From contig OX381720.1 in the NCBI GenBank assembly GCA_947462335.1, positions 2,115,501-2,179,500 on the forward strand: a stretch of DNA of 64,000 nt, read 5' to 3'. The notes under the pieces are model-generated. The model did no database searches and was not told the DNA's origin. It worked only from the letters and a program-made list of their open reading frames with translations. A program made the position numbers and the translations under genes. The stretch's first letter is position 1; each line of letters begins with the position of its first letter. Source of the stretch: Harmothoe impar (taxonomy: Eukaryota; Annelida; Polychaeta; Phyllodocida; Polynoidae). Of this stretch, positions 41,282-55,200 are shown piece after piece.

Positions 41282-42263
41282 AGGAGGGGGGAGGGGGGTC
41301 TACATATAAATGTACCTTATTTAGGCTATATTTTGACATTTAAATCATTATATCTCGAGAAATACAAGAATGTTATACAAGCCCATTCACATACAACTAG
41401 CTAACTATATTGTGTACCTATAGATAGGTTAATCGTTTTCAGCAAATTATGGTAAGATATCAGCAAATTGGATTTTCTGATTGAACCGAAAATCAATATA
41501 TATTAACCGAAAATCAAGGGAAGAAACCCCCTCACCCTATTTTCTTCCTTCAAGGTATGAAAGGCAGGATTTCCCCAACCTGTTTAGGCTTACAATATGT
41601 CATATCAAATTTTGTCAAATCCCTAGGTAGTTCTCATTACCCTTTTCTGCAAATTCTCAGTAAGGAAAACATGCCATTTTCAATGACAGAAATATGCTTC
41701 ACGTTTTACATGACGTAGATGGTGTTATTGCAGACATGAAGTATGGGGTAACGGCCTTACTTTAGGATCTTCAGTTGGTAGTAAGTTGGGGGGTTTTCCC
41801 TCCTATAACCGTATATTTCTCACGTTTGCAACCCCACAAAAATGAGTATAGGAGTCATTTCTGGGTGTGAAAGTCTGGGTGTGAGAGTGCCTGATACAAT
41901 GATAAGCGCCCTCTTTTTAAGCCTTCACTGATTGGATAAAAATATGAAAATAATTATGTTTATATGATTGTCTATTTTTTCCCAAGTAAATCTTTAGTGG
42001 TTGTTACTTCTTTAGGAGATTCAGTGCATATATGAATACATGATTGGAGCCTGTTTACATACATATCATAAAAGTGCATGATCAGACCATCAAGTATATA
42101 GCTATGCAATGGGTGGGGACTATACTTAAATATGATTATACTTAGATATAATCTTTTTCCACAGTGTTAATGGAAAGAGAATTAGAGCGAATACAAACAT
42201 AAAGTATTCTAAAAGATACCATAGAACATTATATGAATCCTTTGTACATCGCATGCTTTTGAC
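41282..42263. other. Intergenic between convergent genes
   Basis: It is A/T-rich and I see no exon or element that I can support. Confidence 0.4.
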
Positions 42264-42426
42264 CACAGGCCTACACTGAGCTGTGTTCTGGTGGAGATGG
42301 TCTGCATGTGGTGTTTGGCCACGTGGTCACCTGGTTGACCAGACCACCAGTGTCAGGCCTCTACACTAATACTACCAACGCACTGCAGACCATCTCCACC
42401 AGAACACGGCTCAGTGTAGACCTGTG
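42264..42426. mobile_element. Foldback hAT-like MITE with 8-bp TSD
   Basis: The 163-bp element has long arms: CACAGGCCTACACTGAGCTG, then TGTTCTGGTGGAGATGGTCT, inverted at the right with few mismatches. CTTTTGAC is duplicated exactly at 42256-42263 and 42427-42434, the 8-bp length made by hAT transposases. Confidence 0.85.
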
Positions 42427-43137
42427 CTTTTGACAATCCCGTCATGTCATACATTAGCATATCATTAAATAATAGCCACAAGGGACATGCTTTATTTAAA
42501 TTTTGACAAAAATAGTTGTAAAGTTTTATCACGTTTCACTCTGGGAAAGAATGTTCTTTATGCTCTTTCAAATGTAATTTATTAATTTATAAATGAGAAC
42601 TGCGGAAAAATACCTAAAATACCTAATTATAAAACGGTATCTACGGCACTTCAATTTTGAAAATGTCATGTACTGTACTTAACTGGTGACCAAACGTCAA
42701 TAGAAAACAGTACTTAAGCAGATCTGTTCATTTGGTAGGCCACTGCACTTTAATTGTGACAAAATGTTATAAGGAAACTTAAATATTGAAAACGGTAGAT
42801 GACCGGATTTTCTTTGTTAATGCAGCTGAATGGCAATCTTTTCTTGTGAGTGGTGTTAGGCCCACTGGCACCCTATATCATATCAAATAAAAGCTGGTTT
42901 GGATTCGGGTCCAAGTGTGGCTTTACAATAATTATCTACCATTTATAACCTAAATATTGATAGTATTGATTCAACGTTTTCAGTATCAATTCTAATTTTT
43001 ACTAGATGTGCTTTAGATCATTGAGAATAGCGAGATGAAACGTGAAATAGGGGTTTAAAACTGCTTGTCTAATTCATAATCATCAAAATTTTCATTTATG
43101 CCAAAATATTAAAGAACAAAGAGGACCACTTTTCAAT

Positions 43138-43143
43138 TTTATT
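43138..43143 (-). promoter_or_regulatory. Probable polyadenylation signal of the KDZ gene
   Basis: AATAAA on the minus strand lies 72 bases beyond the stop codon at 43215-43217. Confidence 0.55.
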
Positions 43144-43214
43144 CACAATGAAAACAATGATGTGCAGTATGACACACATAGAATACTATAGTTACAGACC
43201 AATTTAATGCAGCT

Positions 43215-46200
43215 TTAGCATATCATGTCGGTTTCGAGTGAGTCCTCAATGCAGTCATCGACATCCATGTTAAATTCTTCATCAGATTCAATTTGTTCTT
43301 CCTCGATTGCATCAGGATCAATCTGGTTGTCCTTGTCTGGAACAATCGAACTAATATATTCCATGAAGGATACTGGACCATGCAATATAACAGGGCCACA
43401 GTTTATCTCAAGTGCTTGTTGGAGAAGACATAGATATTTCAGCGCAGAGTTCAGGGCAACTACACATCCTATCTGATACCGGGTCATGTGATCCATCTGT
43501 TTGATCTCATCTAGTTTTCCCTGTAGAGTAGATAGTCTGTTCATCACAGATTGATGGAACTGAATGATATCTTCGTTGAGAAGAACCAGTTCTTCATGGG
43601 CGCGAAGATTGTAGTTCAGGAGTTGTACAGCTTTTCTTTTGATTGTTCCGGGGATGTGATGACCATTTACTAGGGCTTCATTGTCACCAAACTGATGGTA
43701 TATCTCATTGTCTGTCTCCATTGCCATCTCTCTGTTGATTTCAGGCGAGTTGTTGAGTTTGTGGCATTGATTCACCTTATTGATGCATGTAGTGAGCCTC
43801 ATGCTTGACGCCTGGACCTGCTTAGATATCTTCTTGGCCAATGCGTTTCCCAATTTATTTCCACCTTGAAATAGAAAAAAGATACACTGTACCTATCCAA
43901 TTAGTCTATATGGTTTGACATATTTTGTATCTATTTGGAGATTCTAAAAGTTGGCATAATGTGGACCAATTTGTCTGTATTTTATTCATTGAATTATTAG
44001 CTACTCAAATAAGAGCAAAATAATTTAGTGAGCGCACTATGCACTGTACCAAGATAATTATGGTGTTTTTAACTAATTTGTAAACAATTTAGCAATGAAA
44101 TACCTATACTTGAAACTATTAAGTTCAAATTCAATCAAACCTGCATATGTATGACTCAGCTCTTTGAGATGTGTGTACTGGATGGCTTCTCTGCGCACAG
44201 CTTCAATAAGTTGCCCACTCTTTTGATTGCATGCCGCTTCCAGTTCAGTGTTGTAGACTGGATCACTCCTATCCCAGCGCTTTATCTTGTGTCTCTTTTC
44301 CATTGCGTGTATTTTCTTCTCCAGCCTTAAATAGATATTGACATAGCAATCATTGATACAGAGATTGACTATGGTTCATCTGAATGACAGGTTTCGACAC
44401 CAGTAGCGACCTCTGTCAATACCCCAGAGCCGACACAGGTGCCATCAGCCCAAAGGGAATGTATTTGGATACAGATAACTTCAGTGTATTGCTAGTTTCG
44501 AATGATACAGATAATGGCATATAGATACACATAACTTGATGCTGATAACATGTTTTGGCTTCCATGACAACAGGTTCAAGATAGGCCTGAATTACACATC
44601 TTAGTGAGAATTGGTAGCGCCACCTATTCACACTACACAGCATAGTGTGAATTGGTGGCGCTACCATTTATTGGGTCAAGCTCAAGATATTCTTTTTAGA
44701 CTGTAATTTTAACCTTTAATATCTTAAATCCAACAGGGATCTAACCTTGCTTTTGAATGGGAAAGGTCTTGGAAAAATATGAAAAGACTAGCCTACACTT
44801 GAAATAGTTCATTCTAGTGCATTTTCACACACACAATTTTAACTCTTCCTTTACCAATTACGCATTTACACATTATTGCGTAATAGGGGCTGACTTTTGC
44901 CCGATTTTGAGCATTCTGTAGTTTTCTTAATAATTGGCTTACAGCTACAATTTTCTGGATTCTCACTATTTGCTATATTGTCTTTCAGGAACCAGAACCA
45001 TTTGTCCCTGCCTTGAATTCTCTTTATTTGCCAGCCTCCCCAATCTGGGAAAAAGTTAGTACAATTTTGCCCCGATTTAATGGAGTTTGAAGATAAAAAT
45101 CATAATAAATATAATTCAATATGTTATTTCTAGTGAAAATTCACTTTGGGTATTTTACTACTATCATCTCCTGTATTAGAATAGATATAGGAAATTACGG
45201 TTCTGTCCTTTGATGAACAACCATAGCTGCAACCACCATTCCTCCCCTTACAGATGGAATATCGATATGATTAATACAGTTTTGGAAAGCTCATGCATTA
45301 GTGAATGCATTATGGCCCAAACGCATTATTGCTGAGGTAATCATTTTTACTCTATCATCCTATTTGGTGGAAACTAAAATGGAGGGACAGATTGATGACA
45401 AAATTACAGGTACATTCTGCTATAAAAATGGAAGTCAAACAGTTCATTACAGGATGATTTTAAAGTGGATTCTAACTTTCGTTCTAGTTGGAACATTTTC
45501 AACATTCTTTAACTGTAGAAACCTTTGAACCAGAGAAATGTGCATCAGAGCCTTCCCGCCTATTTCAGAGTGAGTTTCGCCATTTTTTGGCGATATGGGG
45601 ACAGTTGCCCAGCCCTAACATTTAAATAGTGAGAAAGCATAGTGGTTTTTTTGGGGAGGGGGTTGTACACATACCTTTCTAATTTCAACTCGTCACCAGT
45701 TTCCTCTCTCTCTATATCTGCATCTCTGTAAATGATATCATATTGCACTATATACTTCAGAGAAGAACATGATATTCCAAGCAAGGTCGGATATAGGGGC
45801 GTCCTCTGATTTAGATGTAGATTGTAATACCTAGCTTCGATACATTAAAACACTGCTAATTTCATCGATTCCAGGGCTGCTGGCCCCTGGGACAATTGGC
45901 CCCCCGACTTTTGCCCCCCCTGACATTTGGCCCTTGTCCCCCCAATGATATTTTCTAAGTCCACGAGTCATTTTCAACTGAATAAGGGCCCACAAAAAAT
46001 TGAAATAATGGTAGACAGACATGTCGAGATACAAGCTGCCATGTTGACATGGGGGCCTGTATGTCAACATGCAGGCCCCCATGTCGACATACAAGCTCCA
46101 TTGTTGACACACAGGCCCCCATGTCGACACAAATGCCCCCATGTTGAGACACAGGCCCCCATGTCGACATACAGGCCCCCATGTCAAAACACAGGCATAT

Positions 46201-49200
46201 AGACATATAGGCTGCCATGTCGACATATATGTCGACATGTCGACATATAGGCTGCCCAATCTCTCTCTCACATCCAACCCCCTATCTCGGATCCAACCCA
46301 GACCGCAATCTTAACCTATAATCTTAAATCTTAGTATATTATACCCTAAACACAGATAAGATAGCATAAATATCTAAAAGCTTCATTTGCTTAGTAAGAT
46401 ATTTAAGATAGTCTAAGATAGTTTAGGATAGGATTAAGATAGTTTAAGATAGGACTTCCTAGGGGAGCTATCACGGACGTGCCCTCCAACCCCCTCTCTC
46501 ACATCCAACCCCTCCCTTATATCCAACCAGTATGTCTACCTGGAGGCCAGTATGTCTACCTGGAGGCCAGTATGTCGACCTGGCGGCCAGTATGTCGACC
46601 TGGCGGCCAGTATGTCGACCTGGCGGCCAGTATGTCGACCTGGCGGCCAGCATGTTGACATGGCGGCCAGTATGTTGACATGTCGAGCTATCTGTCGACC
46701 TATCTGTCGAGCTATCTGTCGACCTATATGTCAACCTATCTGTCGACCTATCTCGCGACAGGTCGACAGGTGGATTGGTCGACAGGTCGACAAGTGGACT
46801 GGTGGACAGGTGGATAGGTGGATTAGTGGACATGTTGACAAGTGGACAGGTCGACAGATTGGTCGAAATGTGTCGACAGCCTAGCCACCATGTCGACTGC
46901 TTAGGCGACAGGTCAACAGAATGGCCGCCATGTCGCCAGACTGGCCGTCATGTTGACATCTTGGTCGACATCTTGGCCGCCATCAGGTCGACATCTTAGC
47001 CGCCATCAGGTCGACAGATTGGCCGCAGATCAGGTCGACTTGGTAGCTTAGGTGTCGACATGGTAGCTAAGATGTCGACATGGTGGCTGAGCTGTCGACA
47101 TGGTGGCTTAGCTGTCGACATGGTGGCCTAGCTGTCGACATGGCGGCCTAGCTGTCGACATGGCAGCTTAGCTGTCAACATGGGGGCTTAGCTGTCGACA
47201 CTATGTCGACACTATGTCGACATGGTGGCATGACTCTCGACCAGCTGTCCACATGACGGCATGACTGTAGACATCACCTTGTTGGTGGCGGAAAAAGCAC
47301 TTAAAACGCCCGCTGGACTTTGGGGGGGGCCCCAAGTCCGGGGGGTCCATTTGTCAGGGGGGGCCAAATGTCAGGGGGCCAAGTATCTGGGGGGCCAGGA
47401 GCCCTGGAATCCCTGGGGGGTGGGGGGGGGCAAATGTCCCGGGGGGGCAAATGTCCCGGGGGGGCAAATTGTCAGGGGGGGCCAGATGTGAAGTGTCACA
47501 GGGGCCAAAAACCATGATACCAATATGATCCCCTCATCCCAAACTCCTTTACCTACCCTTGCAAGTAATGACAGGAGAAAGGGGTTCATAATTCAGTCCC
47601 AAGACACATTGTATTATTGCCAAGGTGCAATCTGAAGGTGAATTCCATTTTATATAGGTTAGAACTTGTGATAATCTAAATATCAATAGAGAATAAATGT
47701 GATGAAAAATGAACCAAAACTAGTAAATTCCTAGATAGAAGGCACAGATCATTTTGGTAGTCGGACTGTAAATTGTTAAAATAGATGGACTGAGAATGAC
47801 ATAGTTACCTGAGGATGTAGTACTCATGCAGAAGAAGGATGTACATTCCCTTCCAAGTCAGAGGTGGTTTAACTGGAAAACAAACCAATTTTAGTACAGG
47901 GAAATTTCTAAATGGCATTCCGATGAGATAGTCACACACAATATATGATTTAATTTCTTTCATTAAGAAGATATACATTAATCGTCAATGCAGCACTACT
48001 ACATCTTGATTCTCCTCTGTTGGCCGGATTTACCAGTGATGGCCCTCAGTGTGTACTACATCAAATCATCCTTCATCAGGTGACTTATTACACCAGTAAG
48101 TCAGACACTACTAACACTGCAGCAGCATGAAAGGCTGATTAGTATATAGCTGCATACACATCACTGGAAAAAGGTGATGGGTGTCGCCAGAAATAAAGCT
48201 CCTGGCTCTCCAATGCTGCAGCACTATAGAATTTTGTCATGTTATATGAATACTGTGTGCCTATTGGTATTAAGGAAGGCTCCAGATGAAGTAATTCTAC
48301 CCCTTCTCATGATAAAGGTGCCCACTAACACTGTTGTATAACTTACTACAGATACATACCTGGACGGGTATCTTTACTCATACTCTGTACTTCTTCTTGA
48401 GCCCAATCCTTCACCGTATCCTTGCTGATATCACCTAATACAGGTACGATACATGTGATATATCATGTTAAGAGCATGCACTTACATGTGCCACTTACCT
48501 CATAGGTATAGTGAGTATGGCATATGGCTATCTGTATACTGTCAAGCTATAGCTTTCCCTCTGTTTTATACAAACGGTATTTGGTATCAGATCATTTTAT
48601 ATAAAATCGGGTGCTGGCGGTAATAAATGCTGTTTCTGGGGCAAAAGCCCCAGTTAGATCCAATAAACACTTTATTTTAGGAAAGATGAGAACAAGGTGC
48701 CATACCTCACATATGAGCTATGTCTTATACATGAATCAGAACTCCAGTGCAGCTTTTTTACCAATGAGTTCTCTTTCTTTTCAGGGTGGGGAGCAAAACT
48801 CTTCATAGTCTTGTCTCAAGGTCCAGGTGCGGCTCATACACAATTTCTAATGTATCTTTCTGCACTAAGTTATATACTTGTCTAAAACCCTTACCGGAAT
48901 ATAGGTTCATGAGCTCCTTCAGTTCAGACTCTGTCTGCTGCACTGTCTTCCAAGTTCTTTGAAGTTTCTGAGCGAACCATTGATCTATTATCATAACACA
49001 AATAAAGATAGTTAAGCAATGTCTGATTGCATACAAACTCGACTTGTTACCGTTATTGCAATATTACTGGCTGCAGACTCTTTTTATCTTTTCTTCCTGC
49101 CAAATGTAAGTTATCCTCATGTTGTTATACCGTAAAACTAGTTGTAAACTCTTTTATAACAAATCTTGTTTAAAACAAACTAGTTCTCAACATCGTGACC

Positions 49201-52200
49201 TTCTACTATACATTTCAAACTGCTTTAGAACGAAATGCTGGTACTTTAAATTCGTTTATAACAAAGTAAAATCTAGCAGGCCACCAAACACAAGTGAACA
49301 CCTGTCCAGTGGTCGGACATGAGAGGGACAGATGCCCTATCACACACCTGTCCACGGCTCGGAGTGGCTAGGGACAGAGGCCCCCTCACACACCTGTCCA
49401 ATGGTCAGAGGTGACAGTGTGTTTCGGGACTGGGCTATTGGGCCAATCTTTTTTCAGGTTGTCCATTCCCCAAAGAATAAAAAAATGTTTGGCCTTAGTG
49501 GTCAAATCTGTTGTTGTTTTTACATTAGAAAAAATAGAAAAATAGTCGGTAGCAAAGTAATCTTACAAATGCTAAATTTGGTTACTACGGAATTCGTTTA
49601 TAACTGATAACAATGTGTTTGTGATAACGTAATTTTACTGTATCTTAGTTAAATAGTACTAAACAGTAAGGGAAACAATTGTTATGAGAAGTAAAAAACG
49701 ATCTATACCCATTTTGTTTGTCTGTTTCATGCTGTGATTCAGTAGAAGCTCTGTGAGAAGATCATGGCGGTTCTCCCCTCTCATCTCTTTGGAAATATTG
49801 GAGTAGGCCCCTAAGTAAGACCACAACCTCTCGGTGCCCTCCCCATCACACAGGCCAGCACCTAGTATCCGCCTTGGGTTGTAACATACCTAGTGAAACA
49901 AGTTGCAATGTTCATGATAATTATGTAATCAGAATATGTGCTAATCTTGCTGAAGCAGTTAAGGATTATGTGCATGGATTTTTATCTTCTGTTGTGCAGT
50001 GCCTGCTTTACTGTTGAAAGATAAAAAATGGAATGTAGCCTTTATATTGTAGACATAGTTGATGTCAGCTAAATGCAATGACTCACTATTAGTTATACTG
50101 TACCTGGCAACTCATGCCATGACCATACACGTGCCAACAACCGACTCCAAAACACATATGCTTAGGTATATCGATGGCTCGGTTCTGAAAAAAAGAGCAG
50201 GCATTGAAATGTTAATCTGAATGTTCTTTGATATAATTGCTCTGTCGCAATTGAGAGCTGCTTTCATAACAGTGCTGGTGTTTTATACATAAGGGGGTAG
50301 AACCATGTCTGCTTCCCTTTTATGGTAAACAGATGGACCCGCTGATTTATGGGAGTTGCCTGGCTTCAAGCTTATAATGTGCTTTGTAAAGGGGGAGAAC
50401 TATAAAGGCTGGAGGCTGGTGTTGAGTAAACGATTAGGGTAAACGGTCCATGAGATGACTAGCTGGTCTGTTGGTACCATGAGCAGAATGGTATGTCTCA
50501 ATCAGAGTGCCATTAAAGTTAGTACATCCGATGATTGGGGCTCAAAAATATATTTTCTTAAAAATGAGTCAGGATGTTCAGAAATAACTTTCCTTCCTAT
50601 CTATTCCATTTCCCCTTTTTCCCTACCTTTTTGTTCAAATTAGATTTTATTGCCCAATTTATGGTCATTTCAGAATAAAATCGTGCACGATTTTATCATC
50701 CCCATTGAAAATACACTGGAAATACCATAGCTAAGCCCCAATGGGACTCACTTTCTGAGCTGTTACTGGCCATGGACAGGTCCGGGACTGCACCGAAAGA
50801 GTGGACAGGGACACACTTGACCCCGACCCTAGATCTGTGCATGGTCACATGATGGTGTAGTAGTGCTATTTCTATACTGTGATTTAAACCGGTTTCCGAT
50901 TTTTCTTCTTAAGGTCCTAAATTCAAAACCCTACCTAGTTTATAGTTTATCAAATTCTCTACAAGATGCAATCTTTTATATTGCAAGGGGATTTCTGGTT
51001 ATTGAGAAATCACACATTTTCTTTCCACTAGTCCTTTCCCTTGTACTACCGGTACATGTACTATACACAAGGTGCATGTGCGAGTCTCCAGCGCCCCCCC
51101 CCCCTCCACCCAGCTTTCCCACTCAGCAGCAGTGTACACATGAGGGGTGGAGGCAGGGGGTGGCAGAGCGTCACACTATAGGCGGGCACTGACCTATCTC
51201 CCGTGCGTCGTTCTGACCGCCGCGGGAGTCTAAAGTGTAATGTCTTTTTTACAGGGCAGTGTCAACCTATGATATCTTTACAAGGTCATTGTCAGGTCGT
51301 TTACAGGACGATTTTGACTGCAAATGTATCACTGTAAAGCTATTGATCGTGTGGTTTTAATGCATATCGTGGATTAAAGATCTAGCAATTCTTAAGGTAA
51401 ATCAGACATGCTTTTTCCTGAAAAAAACAGAAACATAACTTTAGCAGCTATTAACTATATGAAAGGCTCGTCGGACGCAAAAACAAATAGTTGCGACGGA
51501 TTCCCCTTTTAATTTTGGTCCAGAAAAAGTCCAGGTCATTTCTTTCTGCTAGTGCGCAGTATATTTAAAATGTTGCGCTAAATTTGCAAGGAAAACCCTG
51601 CTACCTGTCCCCACCCGCCCTGGCAGTGGGCAGCGCTTGGGCCACCAGGGGCGGCCCTGTAGCCGGGCCCCGTAGGTAGGCAGGCATCTCCCGTGTGCTC
51701 TGGACAGGAACGGGTACCAGACACCTACCCCAAGGCACCTACCCCGGCCACTAGGTGCGGCAGGGAAGGTGCCTTGGTTGCCCTTCTTACCTCACCAGTT
51801 GTGATGGTAGTGTAGCTGTGATCACAAAACCACAAACTCTTAACTATGGCTAACTGTTGCAGAATTATGGGGTTGATCTGATATCTTTAAATGGTCACAA
51901 ATTCCCTTTTAACTGACATAAAGACTTAATTTTAACAGCAAATCTACTTATTTTAACAAGACCCATCCATATATCAAATAATAGAATATGTAGGACAAAG
52001 CCTTAAAAGATAGGTAAGTGCTATAGCGCTACTTTGTATGTGGTTTCTGGAGGTGCTGCGGCCGTGGGGGAGGCAGGCAGGGTGGGGGAAGAAATGACGA
52101 CGGGCCTGGAAGTAAGGCTGAGAATAGAAATGAGAACAGGGTCATTTCTTGGCCACGTCTCAGACCTGATGGATACCATTTTGATGTCCCCCAACCTATT

Positions 52201-55200
52201 AATAATATACTTTTACAGTATTTGGAACATTATTATGAGGAATTTAGAATTTGGTAGAATATCGGATATACCCACTTTAATCATGGGGCCAATCTTCCAC
52301 AGGGATATCATAGACATTGTGCCGATCATCCTCAGAGCTAATCACCATTGGGCCTATTGTCCACAGGGCTGCTGATCCGTGTACTGGTCTACTCAAGGTA
52401 CCAACAGACCAGTTAGTTATCTCATAGGCAGTCTACCCTAGTACTATATTCATATTAACCTTCAAGTGACTTTTCAGTTGGCAGGCAATATCATAAAGAA
52501 GAAGCCTTGTCTCATCCTTTATTTTGTTATAAAGGTACACCGGATAAGCCATTCTGGAAGAAGACAAATAAATGATTGATTAGATTGCTTGGCAGATATT
52601 GTAGCAAATATTCAGAGAAAGGCCACTGCAATTAATACCCTTTTTTCAAAGAAATTGTTGACAAATCAGAACCATCCAAGATTGTGAAAATGTTTAACTA
52701 TAGAAAGCTGATAGTAAGTACCGTAATATGAGCCTAATGCATGTATAAGCCGCACCCTGACTGGGCAGATCCTATAAGCCGCACTGGTCATCTGATTAAG
52801 GTGACTTTAGTACTGAACCATAATGCCAAAAACTCATATGTAAGCCGCAAGCCGGCCCTGGGCTGATAATATAAGCCGCACCGCCAATACGACTTACTAG
52901 CCACTGCTTGTACGCGAGGTTTTACCGTAATACTATTTCACAAATAATCTTCATATTTTTAAGTTTACTTTTTTCTAGTAGCATAAGTTAAAGTACAATA
53001 ACAATGCAGTAAATACAGTGGAGAGTATTACTTACCTTTCACCATGTTTTAGATCAAAGAATTTGTAAGGGTAGTCATGTCGACAGACAGACCCAAAGAC
53101 ACCTTTGACCTGTAACTTTTGGTTCTGTTTTTTTGTCCGCAAGTCATTCCCAGCTTGGATGTTGCTGCAATCCTGTAATATATGACAATCATAAATGCTC
53201 AGCATGGACATAACAGACATCGATGCCGCCATGTCGAGATGCCCCTGGCTGCAATGTTCACACAGATGCTGCCATGTTGACAAAGATGCCGCCATGTTGA
53301 CATATAGGCCCCCCATGTCACTTAAAAACAGTTGTTGGACTGCTTCCTTTGGGGGGGTCGGGTCCTGGATGCGGCATCCTTACAGCGTAATCATGAGAGA
53401 CACAAGCTTTTCAGGTTTTTGCAGCTCCATTCTTACAGGTCTGACCCAGCTAACAAGAAACGTTTTCCAAACATTTGCAAACGTTTCTATTTGGTCTGGA
53501 AGAAAACGTCTGGAGAAAGTTACACCAAAACGTTTTTGTAGAACATTGTTTAAACGTCTAGAAAACGTTTGCAAAAGGTTTGCAAAAGGTCTGCAGAGGG
53601 TTTGGTTTGGTTTGTTGTTTACATGTACACTAAAAGTCACCCTGAGGACCGAACCCATGACCTTTAGATTGCCAGTCCAAGGCTCTCCTGCTTGAGCTAA
53701 CGAGGCCTTTAGTATGACCAGGTTCAAAACAGAGTATTATGCCTACAAGACATTTTAGAGTTCAAGAGTGCCTAAACCCTACCTATCTCACTAAACCCAG
53801 AAGCCATGAGGTAATTTGCATTCATAAGCTCAGGTTTCGCTCACCCTTTCCCCTCTAACATTCCTTTGGAAATAAAATCAAACTGCTCTTATAGTTCCTA
53901 CACATTAGGGACCTTTAGCAAACCCGACGTAGCTCATTTAACGCAGACGTATCCTATGCATTCAGTACTGCTACGTCTGCGTTTTATGAGTTTTTACGTG
54001 GTTGCTAAAGGTCCCTATTATTAAATGTATATACATAATATATGTGAAGAATGGGCTCAACAGGGACTCGATCTTTCAGTAGAACTACTACCACTTCCTC
54101 AATAGAGCAGGGGTAGAGTGTTCGACTTACATGCAATAGGCCCTGGGTTCTAGGCTCGGTTAGGCCTTGTAGAACGTTTTTCTTTTATTATAGTTTTAGC
54201 ATAGTGAAAACCATAAAAATTTACACTATTTTACACTATATTTGCTACTTATTCATACCTATACAGTTTGGTTATTTTTAATGGGAAATAACGTTAAACA
54301 AACGTTCATATAACGTTAAAAACAAACGTTTGGCTATAACGTTATAAAAACGTTATTTAGTGTCAACGTTTTTACGTAAAAAAAACGTTCTTTTGACGTT
54401 TTTGCAAACGTTTGCAAACCTTCTATAAACGTTAAATCCTGGTAATGTAAACGTTTTTTTGTTAGCTGGGGATTCCATGGTAGGACTTGGACTTGGTTTT
54501 TGGATGTGGGGCAACAGTCATGTTATCTGGCTGATAACTAAACTTGACCAGACAGACGTCCTGTGCATTGTCATTTTTAACATTGAGTGGTCAGGGCTGG
54601 TTCAATTGTAAAGTGTTCTGACATATAGCTTGAGGCTGTGTCTCAAGACCTTGGGACAATGTTTTTGTCTCTGATCGGGTGCCGTCTCTGACCGGGTGCC
54701 GTCTCTGACCGGGTGCCGTCTCTGACCGGGTGCCGTCTCTGACCAGGTGTCAGAAAAAGGTGTTTTAAAAAGAATTATACTCATATATATAAGGATTGGA
54801 AAAACGTTATGGCGGTTGTTATATAATCATAGTTATAATTATAATTAGCCTCCTGCTGTTAGTATTTTGACCTTATCAAGCCAAGCCGGTCAGAGACGGC
54901 ACCCGGTCAGAGACGGCATCTGGTCAGAGACGGCACCCGGTCAGAGACAAAAACATTGTCCCAAGGTCGTGAGACACAGCCTTGATATTGATATAGAATG
55001 CCCCTTGCCCATTTCTGAGGTATTTGAATTGTATGATTTGAATTTCTGTCAATGATATAAATGGGGATAAATAATGCATACATGAAAGAGAAGGAATAAA
55101 AAGTCTAATTTACGTTTTTCTTTTTTGTGGTGTTTGTTGTCTCCCCATAACTGGCAACATGTGAGTCAACCGGGTCCTGTTTGTAGAAGAAGCGCTCTGG

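Larger units (their letters stand above)
53445..54470. mobile_element. CCCAGCTAACAA-ended, AACGTT-rich element
   Basis: CCCAGCTAACAAGAAACGTT at the left pairs with AACGTTTTTTTGTTAGCTGGG at the right over 1026 bp. Both subterminal regions are packed with AACGTTT/AAACGTT words. The middle carries two tRNA-like segments and an inverted pair, AGGGACCTTTAGCAA/TTGCTAAAGGTCCC (53908-53924 and 54002-54016). No transposase is present. A 61-bp miniature lies at 62957-63017. Confidence 0.75.

Noticed and set aside
45831..46999. Several 75-150 aa frames in the TGTCGACA region
   Set aside because: They are translations of minisatellite units inside an inverted-repeat element, open on both strands.
53641..53703. 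Functional tRNA-Ala gene
   Set aside because: A- and B-box-like parts and an anticodon arm are visible, but the acceptor stem cannot pair and the segment lies inside an inverted-repeat element.
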